From positions 7,249,501-7,313,500 of the forward strand of contig CM034550.1 in the NCBI GenBank assembly GCA_020055645.1: a stretch of DNA of 64,000 nt, given 5' to 3'. Within the stretch, counting starts at the first letter, position 1; every line of letters starts with the position of its first letter. The notes under the pieces are model-generated. The model did not search any database. It had not been told where the DNA came from and saw only the letters and a program-made list of their open reading frames with translations. This DNA comes from Tomocerus qinae (lineage: Eukaryota; Arthropoda; Collembola; Entomobryomorpha; Tomoceridae). Below, piece after piece: positions 48,882-59,551 of this stretch. The translations under genes were made by a program, and so were the position numbers.

Positions 48882-51117
48882 TTCTATTCGCTAAAAAACA
48901 AAATACACATTAATTTATCAGATTTCTCCCAGTTATATACCTTAGAAATGATAAAGAAAATGTTTTCCCATCTCTTGGACGTCTTGGATAGCATATTCAC
49001 GAAAATGCTATTTCATAATATAAAAAATATAGAAAGCAAAGAGAGTATAAAGTAGACAGCAGCCTCTTACCTGTTTATTTTCCCATTCACCTGCTTATAC
49101 TGAGGTGAGGACGTTTCGATTAATTTCAAATAAATTATTGGCACTTTGTCTCTGTCCTTTTTTGAGGTTTTATTAACATTAATTAGTCAAAATCTTTCAA
49201 GTTTTAATTCAGCCGACGGCGATACAACTGTCGAAATTTTTAAAAGTTTTCCGGTTTCTGTTTTGAAATTCAAGTAAAATAAAACTTTCTACTATTTTCA
49301 AACAAAATGATAAAATACGAACGAAGGCCAGTTAAAAAAGTATTGTTAGCGGAAGTTTTTCTAGCTCTGCTGAATCAAAAACACTTTTTATCAATCATTC
49401 CTTTCAAATGAGAAACTTTCCTACCTTTTTTGGAGTGATCACCGTTCACTCGCATAACATAGACTTGCTCCATGTTTGCACAAAAATCGTTCATGACAAT
49501 ACACACATTTACTTACATTAGCACCCTTCAACGCAAGTAGCTAAAATCGATTAAAAAGCTAAAAACGCTAATAAAATTCTTATTTCCCTATTGCGCATGC
49601 GAAACGGATAGATTTATGTGGCGCGAAAGGCTAATCTATCGTCGAAACTTTATCCACTCCAACGTGGATAAAAAGGATAAAGTTTTTATTTACCTTCTTG
49701 ATAAATGTGAGGAACCATGGTAACCAATTAATACTTGTTGGATACAGCTAAAATACAAACGACCCTTCAACGACCTAGCTAAATAATCTGTTATATCCAA
49801 TAAGCTAAAATAGCTGTTGCCCTGATACTGAAGGGTGCTATTATCGCGTAAAAAGCGAATTTCGAAGGAATAATTAATTATGATATTTCGCGAATTCAAT
49901 TAACTTTCCAAATGCGGATGATGTTTTTTCCATAGTCCATTGCCCTTTATTGTTAACAATGAAATATTTTTACATAATATTGCAAACGAATAATACTCTA
50001 ACAGCAACCTTTAAGCAATGCATTATTAAAATCATAGCTTTTAATAAAATTTGCAAGATTATTAGCAAAAAGAACAGTTTAAAAACAACTAGAATTATTG
50101 TAACGAACTATTTGGTATATGCAACGAACCATAATAATATAAACATTGACTAAACCCTTTAAAGCTACTCCCTACACATGTTGACATTTATAAGATAATA
50201 TGGTTTCAGTTAATGGCAAATGGCAAGAAAGAAAAGTTCATTATAAATAGTTCAAACTTCAAAGTACAAATCCATGATAATAGTTATAATATTATACAAG
50301 TTATTATTATTACTAGCCATACTTATTTCATAGTCCGAACCATGCAGGTAACTATAATTTGATTTTCAGATCAGCAAGTCAGCAATAGAGTAAACACACA
50401 TACCAAGGCTATACAATTGCAATTCAGTAAACTTTACAAGTTTCAAGCAAAATTAACATTCACGGATTAATACTTAAAAAATTGGACTATAAAGTTTCGT
50501 CATTAATACTTATTACGTAAGGTTTTGTATCACAAAAGCTGTCGTTAAATTCTCATTTGAGAATGCGATGAAGGCGAATCCTATTTTTCATTGTTGTAGC
50601 CATTTGTAGCGTTGTTGTGCGGTTGACTAACTTCATTTTAATTGTCTCAAGGTTAATTCGCTTATAATTATTGCACTCATTTACAAAAAGGCCATTACTA
50701 ATTAACTTGTTAATCTTACAAGCAAATACCTGACTAAACTTATCTCAAAGAATTCTGTGCATTGATAATGGTAGGCCTTTTAAATGTCTTATTGTATTGC
50801 TGGTTATTTATTTGCCCAAACCACATTATTGCAATTATGTACTAGGAATCTAGGAAATATTCATTTTTCTTGAGGAACTACTGTTGCATAATTACAACTA
50901 TAATTTGCCTTAGAAAACTAATGTAGTTAAAAATTGATCAGTTATTAACAGATGATTAAAAGTATACATGTGATTCAAATAAGTAGCTTTGAATTGTGCA
51001 CCAGAAATTTTATAAGTATACATATAATAGCAACTATAATGTTGTAAGAGGATAATATTCCATGATTAACCATTGTTAAATATATTTAATAATTAGTATT
51101 CAGGTAATTTAGCGAAA
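48882..51117. other. Intergenic region between GET1 and the large unknown gene
   Basis: Contains the GET1 promoter side and the 3' UTR of the 51.1-kb gene. A TIR element lies at 49521-49838. Frames around 48583-49055 are shadows or chance openings. Confidence 0.5.
49521..49838. mobile_element. 318-bp TA-flanked MITE-like element
   Basis: GCACCCTTCA at the left end is inverted as TGAAGGGTGC at the right end, and TA flanks both. Inside, ACCCTTCAACG plus a following TAGCTAAA word recurs as a direct copy near 49762, and a perfect 9-bp stem TTTATCCAC/GTGGATAAA with a 6-base loop lies at 49649-49672. The terminal repeat is only 10 bases, so the call is moderate. Confidence 0.45.
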
Positions 51118-54100
51118 TCAATCAAAAAGTCCGAAAAATTCTGGAGGTCTGCTCTGTGTGAGACGATGATTTACAAAAATGCGAACAGATTTGTCTTTCA
51201 GACCTCTCAACTCATTAACTACATCTTTATACTTTTCTTCCAAAATATGTGCCTTAGGATAGGTAGCTGGTATGAGTTGAGCAGCAACAATTTTCGTGTC
51301 AATGGATCCGGTGGAGTGCAAGATGCCATCGACAATGTGTATAACTCTTCCTCCATCACCATCGAATTCCGTAAGTCTGTATTTGTAGCAAGTATTTATG
51401 AATCTCTTCAAGGTATCCGAAAATAGTCCAATTATTTCAGGGTTGTAAATTTTAACGACATCGTCAACAAGGTTTCCGAATTGTTTGCCAATAGCAGTGA
51501 GTTCTTCATAGAGAAAATCACCATTTTCCTTGGGAAGGGAATCTTTATCTAAATTGCAAATAATTGCAAATTGCAAAAATAGATATTCTGTAAAGACATC
51601 TGCAGGCTCAATCAATGTTTCTATTGTTTCCAGTAAATTCTTGAAAAGTGAGGCTGACTTTGAGTAGCCATCTGGAATTGCATTTCCATTCTCTACATCT
51701 AAATCTGAATGCATTGGACCCCTTTGGAAGGATTGTATACATAACTGCTCAATAAAAGAGCTGAAAACTTGTCGAGCTGGGTAAAGAGTATGTATCTCCT
51801 CGTCGGTTTCTTGCCATTGATTCCCTGTTAATCGTTTTAATGCTTCTACAACAATTGCCAATCTTGAAGATTGTATCTCCAGAGTCGGAGAATATAATAA
51901 ATACCTGACGGATAGGGAAATCATGTTTGCTTGCAAATTAGCATCGGTTTCATTCAGGAGAAATAGCTGCGAAGAAATCAGGGAGTCGACGAATTCTTTA
52001 GAAATTATGTTGATGTTGTAAGCAGTAATTCTTTGGAGTAGATTAACTTTAACCCATTCTGTATCGTAGGACATGATTGAAATATTTGATAGAATTTCCC
52101 AGCAAGATTTGAAATATTCGGACAGAAATTCTGGAGGGATTGAGTCAACATTGGAGGGTTCACGTAATTCCCCGAGACAATCTCGGTCTTGAGTCGTCAG
52201 TGACAGTAAAGATGATTTCAAAAGACTCCAATTGTCAGAGGAAGGCTCAGAAATGAAGAATTGGAAAATACGTTGGAAAATTATGTGACGAATGGATGGA
52301 TTTTTCTCTGCTTCCCACAGCGAATTCAAAAATGCGGCAATATCTTCTTTGTGGGAAATTGTAAATACAAGGCGAATTGCATGTTTCTTCACGGAAACGG
52401 GACGATCAACAAGTTCCTTGAGAAAGACAAGAGCTTTTGATTCTGGTGAGTTGTAACAAATGGAGTAAAGAGATCCAACAACTAATTTCAAATAGTCTCC
52501 AATGCAAAAGCGAAACAAACTTGTAAATGTAGATGCAGGATTTTCAACATTTCTCAAGGACATTGCTACTGCTTTTCTTGTTTCGAATTTTAATCCGTAA
52601 TCATCACCAGATAAATCAATTTTTGATTCGTTGGGATAATACCGACTGATTTTCTTAATGAATTCGTCGGACTTCATTATGTAGGATAAAACCCTTATAG
52701 CATTTCCCTTTGCCATAGGATATTCGTCATCATCTCCATAATTATCTTGAATGAGAAGCAGAGCTTTGGTAATAGCTTGCTCTTTTAAAGGAATCATACC
52801 TTGAGATCTTATTTTCTTGAGGAATTTGCCATAGATATTTATTTTACTGTTGTGGATCATGAAATTTAAAATAGAATCCATGTTTTCAGAGATCTTTTCC
52901 GGATCTTTCTTCAAGAAATGCAATAGAATCTGAGGAGATGGACTGCACTTTGTGAATTTGTCAAAATATTTATTTCTCCAATTGATATCTCTGTAAAGAG
53001 CTGACATGACGCGAGATTTGTTAATATCATGATCCGATTCAAGAATATCTTTCAGTCTCCCAATGAGCCATGAGAATTCTGAAGCAGAAAGTGGGTCATT
53101 CCTGTGTCGCTTGTTCCAACTAGCCATAGACTCAGCCATAGCTATGATTGCAGATGTTAAGCTAGAATTGCTTGGGAAAGGCACTCCAATAGGGTAAATG
53201 ACAGTAAGTTGATCCAGAAATGCTAGCAAGCACAATCTTTCAAATGTTGGTGTTTTCCTCAAAATATTCCAGCTTTCTCCCCAACAGTAACTTCTAGTTT
53301 TGATTTTAATCATATGCTGAATCTGAGGCTCAATCGGTAATGAATGGAGCAATCGGTAATGAATAGATTTTTCCAAAATGCTCTCCATGGTAGAAGTGTA
53401 GTGAGAAAATTCATTGTTCAGACTGGAAAGCTGTAGTAACTCATTCAATGCTTGCCAATGATCATGACCCAACTTACTAAGATCGCATCGCTTGTCAATA
53501 GTTTCCAAAAATTCGGATCTGACTTGCACTTGATCATTTCTGTACCTAGATACAAAAAATTTCAAGACTTCAGCCAGAGTTGCCATATCTTCGTTCAAAG
53601 AGCAAGAATAAACGAGGAAAGAAACTAAATCCGCTCGTCTGTGAACATCTGACTCATTAATAAGGAATTCTTTCATTTTCGGAATTGATTTATCTGTCGA
53701 TCGATAAGCGGTCCAAAAACCTTCTCGGTGATTTGGAACTTTGCCATATGCTTGATACAAGTAAGGACCATCAGGAGAAGCCAATTTGATTTCAATCCAT
53801 TTCTCTCTTTCATCCACAGGAAGTAATTTGATAATCCTGGATGTAAAAAATTCTGGGTAGTCCGAGAGTTTCTTGTTGTACACTTTCTCAAAGCATCTAC
53901 TCAAAATTTCCATCTGTTTCTTCGGTTGGAGATGATCCAGCCACATGTGGATACATTCTTTAGACTTGGAGTCTCTATGTCCTCGCTTCCCAATTTCATA
54001 AGCCAGTTGAAAAGATGTTACAGATTTTGGGAAGAGCGAAATGATAAATTTTTCAAACTCCTCATCCGAAAGACGTTTTAAAATCTGTCCCTTGTGCAAA

Positions 54101-54963
54101 AGTCGCACGTATTTATCAGCTGAGTTTATAATTGCCGGTTTGTCAGTTTTCAACAGAATATTTGTGACTCTTGGACCAAGACTTAAATCGACGATAACCT
54201 CCCAGTATTTTTCATACAGCTTGAGAAACTCTTGTGGCTTAGCTTTAGCAAGTTTTGCAAGTGTTGGGCTGTAGATACCACTGCAGATGTATTGATTGCT
54301 CGCTCTGTCTCCCAATAATCGTTCGAAATAATTTTGCAAATACTTTAAAGTTACTTCAGGCTCTCTGTGCAAAATTTGTGTGAGTTGTTTCGATGAAAAA
54401 CGCAGTGTCTTGTTAGCTTTTAGAGTATTTTCAATGAATTCCCTACCACAAGAAGGTAACAAAGTCATCGCTGAAGAAAATCCGTATTTACTTTCAACAG
54501 CCTGAAAGATTTTTTCAACTTTCTGCGTATCTTTCAAATAACGCCCGATATTATCGATAATCCTCTTCCGACATAAGTAGGAAACATTTGGGAAGAGATC
54601 CTTGAGAAGAAATTCTGGATCTGTGATTAAATTCGAGGGTTCTTTTACATGATAAATCCATCGTATCTGAACCGCTCTATTTACCAACATCCTTTCCTCG
54701 CTTTGCAATGCTTCTATTACTGGACCTGGACGCTTTAAAGTATTGGCCAATTCCAACTTGACCCTTTTGTTGAAGAAATCATTAGGATTGTTTGGAAATG
54801 TCGCAAGAATAGCATCAACATCTTCCTCGCAAGACTTGCAACTTAATTTCTCTACAAATTCATTCAGTCTTCTCAGTTTCTTTCCCACAGGTTGTGACTC
54901 TTCGTTTGCATTTCTGAGATCGGTCAATAGCTCCTGGAGATGATTTTGATCTTGAGATGCCAT
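51118..54963 (-). CDS. Large intronless protein of unknown function, 1281 residues
   Basis: One uninterrupted frame from ATG 54963 to the stop at 51118, while every other intact gene in the window has introns. I do not recognise the family. The sequence is rich in Leu, Lys, Glu and aromatic residues, with repeated amphipathic helices of about 35-40 residues (for example FSSKQLTQILHREPEVTLKY, FEKFIISLFPK, RRADLVSFLVYSC). It has no signal peptide or clear membrane segment. It looks like a long alpha-solenoid (HEAT/ARM-like), probably a cytosolic scaffold; this is inference. Residues near 45-70 (ILATFPNNPNDFFNKR then VKLELAN) match the partial gene starting at 62297, so the two are diverged paralogues, arranged head-to-head. 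A retrocopy origin would explain the missing introns, but no poly(A) tract or target duplication was identified. Confidence 0.9.
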   Translation of the reverse strand: MASQDQNHLQELLTDLRNANEESQPVGKKLRRLNEFVEKLSCKSCEEDVDAILATFPNNPNDFFNKRVKLELANTLKRPGPVIEALQSEERMLVNRAVQIRWIYHVKEPSNLITDPEFLLKDLFPNVSYLCRKRIIDNIGRYLKDTQKVEKIFQAVESKYGFSSAMTLLPSCGREFIENTLKANKTLRFSSKQLTQILHREPEVTLKYLQNYFERLLGDRASNQYICSGIYSPTLAKLAKAKPQEFLKLYEKYWEVIVDLSLGPRVTNILLKTDKPAIINSADKYVRLLHKGQILKRLSDEEFEKFIISLFPKSVTSFQLAYEIGKRGHRDSKSKECIHMWLDHLQPKKQMEILSRCFEKVYNKKLSDYPEFFTSRIIKLLPVDEREKWIEIKLASPDGPYLYQAYGKVPNHREGFWTAYRSTDKSIPKMKEFLINESDVHRRADLVSFLVYSCSLNEDMATLAEVLKFFVSRYRNDQVQVRSEFLETIDKRCDLSKLGHDHWQALNELLQLSSLNNEFSHYTSTMESILEKSIHYRLLHSLPIEPQIQHMIKIKTRSYCWGESWNILRKTPTFERLCLLAFLDQLTVIYPIGVPFPSNSSLTSAIIAMAESMASWNKRHRNDPLSASEFSWLIGRLKDILESDHDINKSRVMSALYRDINWRNKYFDKFTKCSPSPQILLHFLKKDPEKISENMDSILNFMIHNSKINIYGKFLKKIRSQGMIPLKEQAITKALLLIQDNYGDDDEYPMAKGNAIRVLSYIMKSDEFIKKISRYYPNESKIDLSGDDYGLKFETRKAVAMSLRNVENPASTFTSLFRFCIGDYLKLVVGSLYSICYNSPESKALVFLKELVDRPVSVKKHAIRLVFTISHKEDIAAFLNSLWEAEKNPSIRHIIFQRIFQFFISEPSSDNWSLLKSSLLSLTTQDRDCLGELREPSNVDSIPPEFLSEYFKSCWEILSNISIMSYDTEWVKVNLLQRITAYNINIISKEFVDSLISSQLFLLNETDANLQANMISLSVRYLLYSPTLEIQSSRLAIVVEALKRLTGNQWQETDEEIHTLYPARQVFSSFIEQLCIQSFQRGPMHSDLDVENGNAIPDGYSKSASLFKNLLETIETLIEPADVFTEYLFLQFAIICNLDKDSLPKENGDFLYEELTAIGKQFGNLVDDVVKIYNPEIIGLFSDTLKRFINTCYKYRLTEFDGDGGRVIHIVDGILHSTGSIDTKIVAAQLIPATYPKAHILEEKYKDVVNELRGLKDKSVRIFVNHRLTQSRPPEFFGLFD

Positions 54964-55785
54964 GTTCTGTTTTTTAAAAATAACAATAAATCATTCATAT
55001 ATCATTCCCAATTTTTTATCTTTCGCATTTTGATTCAAAACGTTGTATTTTAATTTAGATTGTAATGCTTGTCACCTCCCTAAATTATATTTGCTTAAAA
55101 TAAAATCACTACAAAGTAAATTTAGATCATTCAATTTTTTCTACTATACAGTCTAAATTGCATCTATAATATAATCCTAGACTTTTTAAATTTATCCACC
55201 TATGTATGTATGGTAGGGAGAGCTGAATGATTTCATAATATGCAAATATCCAGTCCATGTTGTAATCCCCGACTTGATAAGCACTATGCACAATTTCTAG
55301 TTTGTAATATAAAATCACTAAATAATGAATATCTATGTTAAATACAATTAACAGCAAGTTGCAACTGTAAGAAATCAGAAATAAAAATCGATAGTATGAG
55401 AAAATACTACTTTGCATGACAAAAGCTACATTTTAGGTTTGAAAGTATGTGAAGCATGATATGAACCTATTACTTGGCTTATCTATTATATAGACAGAGA
55501 CAGTTATACGGTCACTCACGTTAATAATAACCATTGTTAAGAGTTTGCAAGAGCCAATTATAGAAATATCTTGGTAATTATACTAATCAAGTTGCTCTTG
55601 TGCCACCCAGGGCCTTTCTCCTATAAAACAGGTGTACAGGTAAGGAGGTTCAAAGATATAAAGATGCATATAGAATGGTGCATAGCATGCATATCTAAAG
55701 TACCTGGTTTTATATCAGCAAGAGACGAATTTCTCCAGTGTGTTTAGTTCCTTTCTTGTCAGGTGAAAATATTCCCGTCACGAAG

Positions 55786-55918
55786 TATATAAAAGGGAAT
55801 CGGGGATCTCGTGTTGCCTTGGTTGTGTTTTTCCGGTCCGCGGTCGCTGCCCCGATTTGACTCATACAATCGCAATCACAGAAGAATGGCCGGATCCGCC
55901 TAGAAAAAGATCAATAAA
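55786..55918 (+). promoter_or_regulatory. TATA box to AATAAA cassette, possible solo LTR
   Basis: TATATAAAAG at 55786-55795 is followed by a GC-richer stretch (CCGGTCCGCGGTCGCTGCC near 55835) and AATAAA at 55913-55918. TATA, about 100 bases, poly(A) signal and then a T-rich tail is the U3-R-U5 order of an LTR. The only ATG gives a 5-codon frame. I could not find matching target duplications or a TG..CA pair that proves LTR ends, so a lone Pol II promoter is an alternative. Confidence 0.35.
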
Positions 55919-58900
55919 ATCAATTCAACTTGTTTGCCTCGTCCTTTACGTTTAAAAGTTCTTATCTACACACAAGCACACATTTTTACTTGCTTAGGTA
56001 TCTTTATTATTATTACTTTACCTCATACTATGCTCAAACTTTGTGAAAACAAAATATACGATAATATTCCATGTTGGATATTTTTATAAGTATATGCTAA
56101 TATAGCTGATAAGAGTCTATAACTGATATCCATCTAAGTTCACACGCTTGTAAATTTAAGCAAAATTATGTTTATTAAATAACGATGCCTGAGAAAAGTC
56201 ATTGGTCATATCTATATCTATTAATTTTCCATATTAACTTTTATGTATAGACGATTATATTTATAGTTCGGCATAAAGAAATAATAGCGAGAGTTAGGTG
56301 TAAATAATTAATTTACCTGAAGTAGTGCAGAAAAGTGCTTTTATTTCTTCTGGCAAAGTATTAGATGTCAAATCTTAGGTACTTGCATGTATGTAATAGA
56401 AACTTCACATCTTTTCCTGCTTTAGTATGAGTTGGCTGGGTATATTTGACAGCTGACAGACGGGGAGTCAAGTTCAGCAGAGTATCCAATGCAATGGAAT
56501 GCGCAATGCAATTGTGTGATGAACTGCACTGAAATGGAGAGCTGAGTTGTATGGAAAGAAGAATGGATGCAAAAGAGGTTAAGATGATGACAGGTGTTCT
56601 CTTGTTCTTCCTACTGCTATAAGTCTGTGATTCACGCTGAGTGCAAAATAGAAAAACAAAAGTGAGACATTTCAATGTTAAATGAATGTCGTTTTCACTC
56701 CTGTCTTCAGACTCTATTAACAATTACCACTACATAAAATTAGTATTGCTGCTACATAATATTATTATACACTTACTATTACAATTAGAATATTTATTAG
56801 ATCATATTATTTAAATGTGCTAATTAGTAAAAGAAAAAAAATAATCTTACCTTATTTGTTTGGGAATGAGATAGGCAGAGCAGGACGAGATTCCAAACGA
56901 GACGAGACGACTGGAGACTAAATCTAAATCTAGATATGAATTTGTATTATAGCCTGAGTTTGTGCTGGGAGATATGCTAAGGGCTAATCTTTTGTGTGTA
57001 GTAAGTATGGTACATATTTTGTCTAAGTAGTATTTATGTAATCTTGGTTGCAACGTTGTTTGTTTCTACCTACTTCATACCTACAGATATGTATTGGAAA
57101 AGTTCTCTCTCTGACTAAACAACATGAGTCGGGTTGACTTCTTTTGGGGCTGAATCTAATCTGAATGATTGCCCTATGGCATGGCTCTAACTTAAATTAG
57201 GATCACACCCACATCCTATACATAGGAATCATATGCCCATTTGGTGTGTATATTCTGTACAGTGTTACGATCAAATTCTTACAAACCATATGCAAGTCAA
57301 GCAAAGCGTACCTAAATATGTTATTTAAAAAGGTACTCGAAAATAAAGTAAGCAAACCAAGACGTATCGTGATCACATTCACATGTATTAAACCTACTTG
57401 GAGTTACTCCTACGTTATTAGAGAACATATATCATCACATCAGTCAAGCTAGTGAGTATAGTAGTCAGAAAAGAGTAATAAAATGATCACAAAGCAAAGT
57501 TGAATGCAGACAGCCAAATTACACCAAAGCACACAAAAGGGTTAGACATCCATGCATACTAAATATGTTTATACAGTCTTGGCTTGAATTTTTAGCTTCC
57601 AAATGAACATGGGATAAGTATAGAAAAGAGAGATACATTTGTCAAGTACAAATTTTCACCATTAGTTCGTGTACCCGAAATTCATACGCTACGCTGGGTT
57701 GCCGGCTTTGCTTAGAATCACTTTTTATTAGCTACTCGCTTCTCTCCTGGCCTTGGTTTTGACAGTTTTTTCCTTGACAGTCTCTCTTCTACACCATCCT
57801 AGTCATCTCCTCTCGACTCATCTCACAAACTACATACAAATTCATTTCCCTCATTTACTAATGCATCATACATGCAATTGCATTAGCTCTATGTACTCAA
57901 CCGTAATACACAAGTACTCGCTGTCGTTACACTTTCCGTTCAATGACAGCAAATTATCTAACCCCCAAGCTTTCCAGAAGGCTACTATTTTACAAATTAT
58001 CTATTCCTATACTCAGACTACATAAATCATACAAAATTTAGATATTTTTATACATTTTAAGGAATTTCTGTGATTTGACACAATGCAAACTGAGACACAT
58101 GAGGATGAGCTGTCTAGTCTAGTCTTAAACTTCTACATAATGTCAGGAATGTATTTTCAAAAAAGTATTATGAAATAATTTTATTATTGCAAGCCAACCA
58201 TTGTTAAATCGCTGATAATTTTAAAATTTCTGTAAATAGCAAACTGTAGGTTAAATTACTTTCACAATTTTTTAATCGCAATTTTGTTTTCGCACAATAA
58301 AATTAATAACTGGCTGAATTTGTAACGAAAAAAGCAGGAATGAAAGGTAATGACAGCTCTATAATATTTGTTCACGCTACTAGACCTAATATCTTACACA
58401 GGTAAGTATACTACAAATTAGTACCTCTGTATTTTTATTTGTTACAAAAGGCTACTTTATCAGTATGTTTTCTAAGTATATATGGCAATAAAAATTGAAT
58501 AGTGTATGCATAGTACCGGAGCAAGAGGTCAAAATGTTGATTTTAATGTAATGTAATGCCGTGGTTTTAATGGACAGTATAGATATGCTTAAATACACGT
58601 AATAACTCGCCGCCTAGATGTTGAGAACATTAAAAAGAGACTAAGTCACTCACACTTACAGAGTTATTATACCCTATAAAGTAATTACTTGCTCGATAAA
58701 CTCACTTTATCGTAAAGGAAAGTATATTACAGACTACAGAGGGTACTGCATTAACTTACTCTATAAGGATTACTCTTAGTCTAGGTCTACAGGAGTACAT
58801 AATAGTATGTAACTCGTGCATAGTTGCAATGTGTGAATGAATAGTGCATTTCACATACAAATTTAGGTTCAAATGTTTTCTAGCATATAGTCTCAATTTA

Positions 58901-59340
58901 AAGCCCATTAGCAAACGCTTTACTCAAAATGGACTTAGTGCCTATTCATTAGCTCCTAATACAATTTACTCACATAATGGACAATGTACCATTGTATCAG
59001 TTATTTCTAAACAATTACGCTAGGCTCTAATAATAATATACGCATTACTTATTTGACTTTAGCTATATACTATAATATTCTTAAGGGAGTATACAGAGTC
59101 TATTGTGAAAAATCATTTGTTTGCATACTTCCTTTGAGTTAGTAAATGCAACAATCATAACCAATGTTGTGTATGCAAGTGTAGTTAATTTCTAATGAAA
59201 TGATGCTTAGTTTTGAGTAATGTCACAAATTGTCAACTAATTTCGATGTTGGAAATAGCTTCTAAAAACATTAAGGAGATGTTAAGTGACGTTAAACAAT
59301 CTGGATGTTGTGGTGGCAAAGTTGAACTTAGCCACTATAT

Positions 59341-59381
59341 GCAGAAAGCGACAGTCGTGGGTTCGATTCCCACTGCGGGTG
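59341..59381 (+). ncRNA. 3' half of a tRNA-like sequence (T-arm and acceptor strand)
   Basis: Reads as anticodon-stem strand GCGAC (59348-59352), variable AGTC, a perfect T-arm GTGGG-TTCGATT-CCCAC (59357-59373), and acceptor strand TGCGGGT (59374-59380). The B-box GGTTCGATTCC fits Pol III consensus. There is no matching 5' half upstream; the matching half lies downstream at 59515. Could be part of a broken SINE head. Confidence 0.55.
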
Positions 59382-59514
59382 TTCAACATTAGCTAACTTT
59401 TGTAACATATATGCAACATCAGTGATTCCTAATACCATCTGTGCCTCAGACAAAAAATGTATAAACAATAGTGAGTTTTAAGCACGGCAAAAAAGGGTAA
59501 AGCTCCAATTATGC

Positions 59515-59551
59515 ACCCGTATAGCTTAGTGGTAAAGCAGTCGTCTGCAAT
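59515..59551 (+). ncRNA. 5' half of a tRNA-like sequence (acceptor, D-arm, anticodon strand)
   Basis: Acceptor strand ACCCGTA pairs fully with TGCGGGT of the upstream half (one G-T). TA, D-stem GCTT/AAGC with loop AGTGGTA, A, then GTCGT, which pairs with GCGAC of the other half, and loop CTGCAAT with GCA at the anticodon position (Cys-like). The A-box TAGCTTAGTGG fits Pol III consensus. No 3' half follows. A T5 run, a possible Pol III stop, is at 59571-59575. Confidence 0.55.

Noticed and set aside
51118-54963. The 1281-residue gene as a viral or transposon polyprotein
   Set aside because: No polymerase, protease, helicase or integrase motif was seen, and composition matches a host helical-repeat protein.
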